Of a DNA stretch of 8,023 bases, positions 1 to 6,346 are shown piece after piece. The notes beneath the pieces were generated by a model. The model had not been told where the DNA came from and did no database searches. It worked only from the letters and a program-made list of their open reading frames with translations. Each line of letters starts with the position of its first letter. The first letter of the stretch is position 1. The position numbers and the translations under genes are program-made. The stretch is from NCBI GenBank assembly GCA_903938955.1, contig CAJAFJ010000594.1, positions 1 through 8,023 on the forward strand. The letters are read 5' to 3'. This stretch comes from an uncultured beta proteobacterium. GTDB taxonomy: Bacteria > Pseudomonadota > Gammaproteobacteria > Burkholderiales > Burkholderiaceae.

Positions 1-1267
1 GCTCAAACTCCTTGAGCATGCGGTTCACTTCTTGCACATGCACGCCTGCGCCACCGGCAATGCGGCGTTTGCGGGTGGCTTTGATGAGTTCGGGCTTGCG
101 ACGCTCCAGCGGCGTCATGCTGTAAATGATGCCTTCCTTGCGCTTGATGTCTTTCTCGGCCCGGTCCATGTCGACCTGACCGGCTTTGGCGGCCATGGCG
201 GCGGGCAGTTTGTCCATCAGGCTGGCGAGGCCGCCCATCTGTTTCATTTGCTGAATCTGCGCCAGAAAGTCATTCAAATCAAAACTGGCACCGCTCTTGA
301 TCTTGGCCGCCAGCTTTTGCGCGGAGGCCAGATCGACACCGGCGGTGACTTGCTCCACCAGCGCCAAAATGTCGCCCATGCCCAAAATGCGCCCAGCGTG
401 GCGTTCGGCATCGAACACTTCCAGACCGTCCAGCTTCTCGCTGGTACCGGCAAACTTGATCGGGGCCCCGGTGATCTGGCCCACCGACAGCGCCGCGCCA
501 CCGCGTGAATCGCCGTCGGTCTTGGTCAGGATAATGCCGGTGAGCGGCAGCGCGTCCTTGAAGGCTTTGGCCGTGTTGATCGCATCCTGGCCCTGCATGG
601 CATCGACCACAAACAGGGTTTCAACCGGGTTCAGCGCCGCGTGCAGGTCCTTGATTTCGCGCATCAGCGCTTCGTCAATCGCCAAGCGGCCGGCGGTATC
701 GACCAGTAACACGTCAAAGTAATGTTTGCGCGCATAGTCCAGCGCCGCCAGCCCGATGTCGACCGGCTTTTGGTCTGGTGTGCTGGGGAACCACTCGGCA
801 CCGGCCTGGGCCGTCACCGTTTTCAGCTGCTCAATCGCAGCCGGGCGGTAGACGTCGCCAGACACCGTGAGCACTTTTTTGTTGCGCTTCTCAATCAGGT
901 GCTTGGCCAGCTTGGCGGTGGTGGTGGTTTTACCTGCCCCCTGCAAACCGGCCATCAGGATCACGGCCGGGGGTTGCGCCGCCAGATTGATGTCGCTGAC
1001 GCCTTCGCCCATGGTGAGCGCCAGCTCTTTGTTGACAATGCCAACCAGCGCCTGGCCTGGCGAGAGCGAACCCAGCACGTCCTGGCCGAGCGCTTTTTCT
1101 TTCACGCGGGCGATGAAGTCGCGCACCACGGGCAGCGCCACGTCGGCCTCCAGCAGGGCCATGCGCACTTCACGCAGCATGTCGGCAACGTTGGATTCGG
1201 TAATACGGGCCTGGCCACGAATTTCTTTAACGAGGCGGGATAGTTTGTCGGTAAGGGCGGAGGCCAT
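1..1267 (-). CDS. ffh: Signal recognition particle protein Ffh (SRP54), C-terminus cut by window edge
   Basis: Ffh is the GTPase of the bacterial signal recognition particle. It binds 4.5S RNA and signal sequences of nascent membrane proteins and docks on FtsY at the inner membrane. Reading the minus strand from the ATG at 1267 gives 422 codons without a stop, beginning MASALTDKLSRLVKEIRG (N domain). The G domain shows the P-loop GLQGAGKTT at residues 107-115, a DVYRPAA segment, DTAGR at 190-194 and TKTDGDSRGG from 248. The Met-rich M domain follows. It includes the RNA-binding stretch TRKRRIAGGAG near residues 400-410, and the frame leaves the window at RMLKEFE. Family proteins are about 450-460 residues, so only the last few dozen are missing. 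A GGAAG Shine-Dalgarno sits 7 bases before the ATG (1279-1275 on the minus strand). The divergent ypjD neighbour matches the ffh-ypjD arrangement known from other proteobacteria. Identification is secure. Confidence 0.97.
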   Translation of the reverse strand, partial: MASALTDKLSRLVKEIRGQARITESNVADMLREVRMALLEADVALPVVRDFIARVKEKALGQDVLGSLSPGQALVGIVNKELALTMGEGVSDINLAAQPPAVILMAGLQGAGKTTTTAKLAKHLIEKRNKKVLTVSGDVYRPAAIEQLKTVTAQAGAEWFPSTPDQKPVDIGLAALDYARKHYFDVLLVDTAGRLAIDEALMREIKDLHAALNPVETLFVVDAMQGQDAINTAKAFKDALPLTGIILTKTDGDSRGGAALSVGQITGAPIKFAGTSEKLDGLEVFDAERHAGRILGMGDILALVEQVTAGVDLASAQKLAAKIKSGASFDLNDFLAQIQQMKQMGGLASLMDKLPAAMAAKAGQVDMDRAEKDIKRKEGIIYSMTPLERRKPELIKATRKRRIAGGAGVHVQEVNRMLKEFE

Positions 1268-1343
1268 AGGGAGTCTTCCGATCAACGGAACCAAGGTTGG
1301 GTGCCAACAGACATGGCAATATGCAAAACGCTAAACTGTACCC
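1268..1343. promoter_or_regulatory. Divergent ffh / ypjD intergenic region
   Basis: These 76 bases must hold start signals for ffh (minus) and the ypjD-ampD cluster (plus). I see no convincing -35/-10 pair on either strand; TAAACT at 1332-1337 is the best lone -10-like hexamer for the plus strand. The region is dense in short inverted repeats: TTCCG/CGGAA (1276-1280/1286-1290, 5-base loop), CCAA/TTGG (1291-1294/1297-1300), GTTGG/CCAAC (1296-1300/1304-1308) and TGCCA/TGGCA (1302-1306/1314-1318, 7-base spacer). Each is short enough to be chance. A promoter role is inferred from the divergent layout only. Confidence 0.5.
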
Positions 1344-2147
1344 ATGATTTTAGCCAGTGCTTCCCCCCTGAGTTTGACCTTGGTCGTCAGCACCGCCGTG
1401 GCCTATGCGGTGTCTGCCATCGGTGCCGCCCGTCTGGGCGCACGCACTGCGCAAGTGGCCGTGCGGCTGGCCTGGTTGCTGCATGGCGGCTTGCTGGTCT
1501 GGAGCCTGTTTGGCACCGAGCCCCGCTTTGGTTTTGCGCCCGCTTTGTCCGTCACCGCCTGGCTGGTGGCGGCGGTGTACGCGGTTGAAAGCCACGTTTA
1601 CCCGCTGTTGCAGACGCGCTGGACCCTGTCGGTACTGGGCGCGCTGGCCGTGGTGCTGGCGGCCTTGTTCCCGGGCACCCTGTTGCATGCCAATGCCTCG
1701 CCCTGGCTGCCGTTGCACTGGGCCCTGGGCATTGCCTCCTATGGTCTGTTTGGCGTGGCCGTGGTGCATGCCTGGTTCATGAGCCGGGCCGAAGAGCGCT
1801 TTCGCCTGGCCGCTGACCCGCACAGCGGCATGCCGCTGTTGACCATGGAACGCCTGACCTTCCGGTTTGTTGGCGCGGGTTTCCTGCTGCTGTCGGCCAC
1901 CTTGTTGGTGGGCTTTCTGTTTGAGAAACAACTCTACGGGCCAGAAACCAAGCTGAAGTGGGACCACAAGACGGCGTTTTCCGTCTTGTCCTGGCTGGCG
2001 TTTGCGGCCCTGCTGGTCGGCCGTGCCCGCTTTGGCTGGCGCGGCAAACGGGCGGTTCGGGTCTTGTATATCGGAGCCGGACTGCTGTTGCTGGCTTATG
2101 TGGGCTCGCGCTTCGTGATGGAGATTTTCCTCGGGCGCGCTGTATGA
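1344..2147 (+). CDS. ypjD: YpjD/CcsA-like inner membrane protein (cytochrome c assembly family)
   Basis: This is a 267-residue integral membrane protein with about eight predicted helices (near residues 8-28, 40-57, 64-81, 92-110, 123-145, 174-194, 211-229 and 238-261). It fits the YpjD branch of the CcsA/CcmC-type cytochrome c assembly family. The C-terminal half carries the family pattern, with a His at 125 opening helix five, WDHKT (His208) before helix seven, then LLVGRARFGWRGKRA and a final Leu-rich helix ending AYVGSRF. In haem-handling relatives such histidines are haem ligands. The WWD haem-binding motif is not obvious here, so haem transport should not be assumed; E. coli YpjD (CorE) has been linked to divalent-cation resistance instead. 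The position divergent from ffh supports the assignment. The ATG at 1344 has no strong Shine-Dalgarno, but it fits the first helix. The stop overlaps the next start by four bases (ATGA). Confidence 0.88.
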   Translation: MILASASPLSLTLVVSTAVAYAVSAIGAARLGARTAQVAVRLAWLLHGGLLVWSLFGTEPRFGFAPALSVTAWLVAAVYAVESHVYPLLQTRWTLSVLGALAVVLAALFPGTLLHANASPWLPLHWALGIASYGLFGVAVVHAWFMSRAEERFRLAADPHSGMPLLTMERLTFRFVGAGFLLLSATLLVGFLFEKQLYGPETKLKWDHKTAFSVLSWLAFAALLVGRARFGWRGKRAVRVLYIGAGLLLLAYVGSRFVMEIFLGRAV

Positions 2148-2368
2148 GCAAGCTAGTCCTGATCCTGTTGGTGGTACTGGTGGTCATCTGGCTCTGGCGC
2201 GCCAACCGACCGGTCAGCAGTCCCAAACCAGGCACCCCAGGCACCTCCAAACCGCTGGAGATGGTGCGCTGCAGTTATTGCGCCGTGCACATTCCTATGG
2301 CCGACGTCGTGCAGGGTAAAAAAGGGGTGTATTGCTGCGCAGATCACCTTCAGCGCGCGGAGTCCTGA
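2144..2368 (+). CDS. PP0621-type small membrane-anchored Cys/His (zinc-ribbon-like) protein
   Basis: This is a 74-residue protein in the ypjD-pilS gap. One hydrophobic N-terminal helix (residues 4-18) is followed by a Pro/Ser/Lys-rich linker (22-38). A compact C-terminal part then carries CSYC at 43-46, His49, a Cys-Cys pair at 64-65 and His68. The C-x2-C-x2-H ... C-C-x2-H spacing suggests a small metal site, probably zinc, but no ligand set is proven. I recognise it as the PP0621 family of conserved hypothetical proteins, which commonly sits beside pilS-pilR and ypjD in beta- and gammaproteobacteria; this is from recall. Its function is unknown. The start codon overlaps the ypjD stop, and its own stop directly abuts the pilS ATG, so it is almost certainly co-translated with both. 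With one helix and few charges near the N-terminus, the metal-site domain could face either side of the membrane. Confidence 0.85.
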   Translation: MSKLVLILLVVLVVIWLWRANRPVSSPKPGTPGTSKPLEMVRCSYCAVHIPMADVVQGKKGVYCCADHLQRAES

Positions 2369-4051
2369 ATGAGCGTGGCGCCCGAAGCGCAATCCTGGTT
2401 CGGCCCGTCCTTGCTGGACCCGGGCCTGGAAACGGCCGACAAACCCAAAGAATTTGAGCGTTTATGGCGCGGCTTCATGACCGCGCGCGTCACCCTGGGG
2501 CTGGGGCTGATACTGCTGCAGAGCACGCTGTACTCTTTTGGCACCGCCAAGGATGTCACCCTGATCCTGATCTGCACCGGCTACTTTGCCGCCGCACTGA
2601 TGGTGCGCCTGTTGGCGCGCCAGGGACATCAGGGCGAAACCCTGAACCGCCAGTGGATGGTCACCATTGGGGTGGATATTCTGGCCTTCATGGCGCTGCA
2701 AGTGCAGCAGGGCAGCAACATCAATTACCAACCCTTGTTCGCGCTGCCGGTTTTGGCGGCCTCTATTTTGGGCTCTCTGCTGTTGGCCCTGGCCGCCGCG
2801 GCCGGCGTTACCTTGCTGCTGTTCAGCCATGCAGCTTGGGTCTACCTGCATTTACCGCTTGAAGCCACCTCTCTTTTTTTACAGGCGGCTCTGACCGGCA
2901 CCGGCTGTTTTGCGATTGCCTTTCTGGCCCACCAGATCGCCAGCCGGCTGGCCAACGTGGAGCTGCGGGCAGAGCGCAGCCAACTGGCGGCGCAAGTCCA
3001 GAAACAGGTCAACGAACGGGTGATTGAATCCTTGACCGATGGCATTCTGGTGGTGGACCCGCGCGGCGCCGTGCGCGCCGCCAACCCGGCAGCGCGCCAA
3101 CTGCTGGGCCCGGAGCTGATGCTGCGGCCCAAGGCGTTTAACCTCGCCGCCCAGATCGGCTGGCAAGGCTTGTTGGACCTGATGCAGCGCAGCTTCTCCA
3201 ACAAGACCGACCAGCAGGGGGATGTCATCATTCACCATGTGGGACAAGGCCCCCGGCGCGTGCGGGCGCGCACCCAGTTGACGGGCAGCGATGAAGACAG
3301 CTTGTGCGTGATGTTTTTGCAGGATCAGCGCGAGATGGAGGCCCGGATTCGGACCGAAAAACTCGCCAGCATGGGCCGCATGTCGGCCGCCGTGGCCCAT
3401 GAAATCCGCAACCCCCTAGCGGCGATTGTCCAGGCCAATGCCTTGCTCGACGAAGACCTGATCGACCCCCGGCAAAAACAGCTGACCCAGATGGTGCAGC
3501 AAAACGCCAAACGGCTCGGAAAAATCGTGCAGGAGGTGCTTGATGTGTCGAGCGTTCAACAACAGGAGAGTCCGCTGGCCGCCAGCGCCTTGCCCCTCAA
3601 CGAGGTCGTCGCCAGAATTGCCCGCGACTGGCAAAGCCAGACGAAAAGCGAGCACAGCCTGCGCATCGACTTGCTGCCGCGTAACATCGAAATACGATTT
3701 GAAGCCGAACATTTGCGCCGGATTCTGGTGAACCTGCTCGACAACGCCAAGCGCTATGCCAGCGCACAAATTGACGCCATTCAGGTGTCCACCAACATGT
3801 CTGACATGGGGCAAGGCGTGCTCAGTGTCTGGAGCGATGGCCCGCCCATGGACCAATCGGTTGAGCGGCATTTGTTCGAACCCTTTTTCTCGTCCGAGAG
3901 CCGCTCCAGCGGCTTGGGGCTTTACATTTGCCGCGAATTGTGCGAAGGCCACGGAGCCTCGATTGCTTATTATCGAAGCACACGCAACGCCCGAGGCACA
4001 CCGGTGGGAGGCAATGAGTTCCTGCTGGCCTTCCGCACCCAACATCTATAA
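2369..4051 (+). CDS. pilS: Type IV pilus two-component sensor histidine kinase PilS
   Basis: PilS is the inner-membrane kinase that phosphorylates or dephosphorylates PilR to set pilin gene transcription. The 560-residue product has the PilS architecture. Six hydrophobic helices come first (about residues 38-58, 63-82, 97-113, 122-137, 139-161 and 167-190). A charged, probably coiled-coil linker (191-218) leads to a PAS-like domain (about 215-320) and then the transmitter. The H-box is AVAHEIRNPLAA with phospho-acceptor His344; the N-box is NLLDN at 455-459. The ATP-lid region ends in GLGLYI (515-520). The G1 box reads SDGPPM (489-494) where many kinases have DxGxG, so the second glycine is replaced by proline. 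The start ATG directly follows the upstream stop (TGAATG), with no independent ribosome site needed if translation is coupled. Adjacent pilR confirms the identity. PilS from Pseudomonas senses pilin levels in the membrane; that role is inferred here by family. Confidence 0.93.
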   Translation: MSVAPEAQSWFGPSLLDPGLETADKPKEFERLWRGFMTARVTLGLGLILLQSTLYSFGTAKDVTLILICTGYFAAALMVRLLARQGHQGETLNRQWMVTIGVDILAFMALQVQQGSNINYQPLFALPVLAASILGSLLLALAAAAGVTLLLFSHAAWVYLHLPLEATSLFLQAALTGTGCFAIAFLAHQIASRLANVELRAERSQLAAQVQKQVNERVIESLTDGILVVDPRGAVRAANPAARQLLGPELMLRPKAFNLAAQIGWQGLLDLMQRSFSNKTDQQGDVIIHHVGQGPRRVRARTQLTGSDEDSLCVMFLQDQREMEARIRTEKLASMGRMSAAVAHEIRNPLAAIVQANALLDEDLIDPRQKQLTQMVQQNAKRLGKIVQEVLDVSSVQQQESPLAASALPLNEVVARIARDWQSQTKSEHSLRIDLLPRNIEIRFEAEHLRRILVNLLDNAKRYASAQIDAIQVSTNMSDMGQGVLSVWSDGPPMDQSVERHLFEPFFSSESRSSGLGLYICRELCEGHGASIAYYRSTRNARGTPVGGNEFLLAFRTQHL

Positions 4052-4055
4052 CACC

Positions 4056-5511
<1,456 letters not shown>

Positions 5512-5525
<14 letters not shown>

Positions 5526-6108
5526 ATTGCCCCCCACATCAGCGCTTTGGCGGAACGGCTGGTACCGGTTTGCGGCTCATCAGGCGTCACCCAACTTCGG
5601 GCCGCGGCCCCCTCAGACCCGCATCAGTTTGATCGTGCTGCACTCCATCAGCCTGCCGCCGGGACAGTATGGCGGCGACCAGGTGCAGCAGCTGTTTACC
5701 AACCAGCTGGATTGGGCGCAGCACCCGTACTTCAAAAGCATTGAGGGCATGGAGGTATCGGCCCACTTTTTTATTCGCCGCCAGGGCGAACTACAGCAAT
5801 TTGTCAGCACCCTTGACCGGGCCTGGCACGCGGGGGCATCGAGTTACCGGGGCCGCAGCAATTGCAACGACTATTCCATCGGCATTGAGCTGGAAGGCCT
5901 TGAGGGTGGCCACTTTGAAGACGCCCAGTATGAAACGCTGACGAGCTTGTGCGCGGCCCTGATGCAGCAAGACCCCATCACCGACATCGCCGGCCACGAA
6001 CATATTGCGCCCGGCCGCAAAGCCGACCCAGGCCCGGGCTTTGACTGGGCGCTGTTGCAGCGCGCCCTGGGCTTACCGTCGCGCTGCCTGCCAGACCCCT
6101 TGATCTAA
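5512..6108 (+). CDS. ampD: 1,6-anhydro-N-acetylmuramyl-L-alanine amidase AmpD
   Basis: AmpD is the cytoplasmic zinc amidase that cleaves the lactyl-L-alanine bond of anhydro-muropeptides during cell-wall recycling. Loss of AmpD raises the muropeptide inducer of AmpC beta-lactamase in bacteria that have the ampR-ampC pair. The product has 198 residues, no signal peptide, and the amidase_2 fold hallmarks: IVLHSISLPPGQYGG, with zinc ligand His44; VSAHFFIRRQGEL; the SIGIELEG strand, with candidate catalytic Glu126; and GHEHIAPGRKADPGP, with zinc ligands His162 and Asp172 plus Lys170. These correspond to H34, E116, H154, K162 and D164 of the Citrobacter/E. coli enzymes, as I recall them. The length fits cytoplasmic AmpD (about 185-200). 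The start lies 14 bases inside the end of pilR and has no clear Shine-Dalgarno, suggesting translational coupling. I see no ampE or ampC in the window, so a resistance role cannot be inferred. Confidence 0.95.
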
Positions 6109-6175
6109 CCCGGCTGAGCCGCACCACCTAAGGCGAAAGCAGGCACAAGGCCTTGAGCAAACACGGTTTTGCAAG

Positions 6176-6204
6176 TCTTCGGATGGAATGACGGCATCCC
6201 AAGA
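6176..6204. repeat. Imperfect inverted repeat upstream of the NrdR boxes
   Basis: TCTT-C-GGATG (6176-6185) is complementary to CATCC-C-AAGA (6195-6204) in nine of ten pairs. There is one C/C mismatch and a 9-base spacer. It ends one base before box 1. It may be an additional operator or part of the ampD 3' end. No T-run follows, so it is not a typical terminator. Confidence 0.5.
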
Positions 6205-6205
6205 T

Positions 6206-6221
6206 ACACTACCCCTAGTGC
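6206..6221. promoter_or_regulatory. NrdR box 1 (upstream)
   Basis: The 16-base site is ACACTA-CCCC-TAGTGC. Its arms match the NrdR consensus (ACACWATATATWGTGT, from memory) at 11 of 16 positions and are complementary in five of six pairs; only the centre differs (CCCC for TATA). NrdR is the ATP/dATP-sensing zinc-finger and ATP-cone repressor of ribonucleotide reductase genes. Location upstream of nrdA and the correctly spaced partner support the call. Confidence 0.82.
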
Positions 6222-6236
6222 TTTAATTCAAGCCGA

Positions 6237-6252
6237 CCCCCATATTTAGTGC
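6237..6252. promoter_or_regulatory. NrdR box 2 (downstream)
   Basis: The 16-base site is CCCCC-ATATT-TAGTGC. It matches the NrdR consensus at 11 of 16 positions, with an intact right half (ATAT..TAGTG) and a degenerate left half. It begins 31 bases after box 1, leaving a 15-base gap, which puts both sites on the same DNA face about three turns apart, as in known NrdR operators. It overlaps the best -10 candidate (CATATT), as expected for a repressor that blocks polymerase. Confidence 0.78.
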
Positions 6253-6282
6253 GTGCTGCTAACCAAAACAGCCGCATCCTCA

Positions 6283-6317
6283 GGGGTCTCACGTTGCGGG
6301 CAACGTGAACACACCCC
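6283..6317 (+). promoter_or_regulatory. Strong palindrome / leader hairpin before nrdA
   Basis: TCACGTTGC (6289-6297), GG, then GCAACGTGA (6300-6308) form a perfect palindrome with 9-base arms. In RNA this folds as eight pairs over a CGGG tetraloop. Outside it, GGGGT (6283-6287) can pair with ACCCC (6313-6317) across a small internal loop, giving up to 13 pairs. It ends about 30 bases before the nrdA ATG and downstream of both NrdR boxes, so it probably lies in the mRNA leader. It could act as an RNA stability or translation element, or as a DNA operator for an unidentified regulator. There is no T-run, so it is not an intrinsic attenuator by itself. Confidence 0.6.
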
Positions 6318-6346
6318 GTCAAACATCGATCAAGAAAAGACAAGCC

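Larger units (their letters stand above)
6109..6346 (+). promoter_or_regulatory. nrdA upstream control region
   Basis: This 238-base gap holds no credible gene and is noticeably less GC-rich than the coding sequence in its middle (about 6200-6250). In order, it contains: a small CGGC-TGA-GCCG hairpin at 6111-6121; an 8-pair hairpin with a 2-base bulge, CTTG-AG-CAAA / TTTG-CAAG, at 6152-6175; an imperfect inverted repeat at 6176-6204; two NrdR-box-like sites (6206-6221 and 6237-6252); a strong palindrome at 6289-6308; and the start of nrdA. None of the hairpins behind ampD is followed by a T-run, so no intrinsic terminator is supported. A possible -10 (CATATT, 6241-6246) lies inside the second box, but no good -35 is visible at the right distance. 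The weak purine-rich stretch AAGAAAAGA at 6332-6340 is the only ribosome-binding candidate for nrdA. Confidence 0.7.

Noticed and set aside
1289..1306. TGGCAC on the minus strand, considered as a sigma-54 -24 element for ffh
   Set aside because: The -12 element is absent: the GC expected after the fixed spacing is not there, and ffh is a housekeeping gene not expected to use sigma-54.
32..1334. Plus-strand open frames at 32-508, 297-722, 722-1243 and 867-1334
   Set aside because: They lie antisense to ffh, whose minus-strand frame is unbroken and carries every SRP54 motif. Their translations have shadow-type composition and no recognisable domain.
3756..4055. Extension of the PilR frame upstream to 3756
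   Set aside because: This part overlaps the PilS ATP-binding domain, which is clearly coding in its own frame. The receiver domain begins only after 4074.
6109..6204. Intrinsic terminator for the ampD operon
   Set aside because: Three hairpins are present but none is followed by a T-run, so a Rho-independent terminator is not supported.
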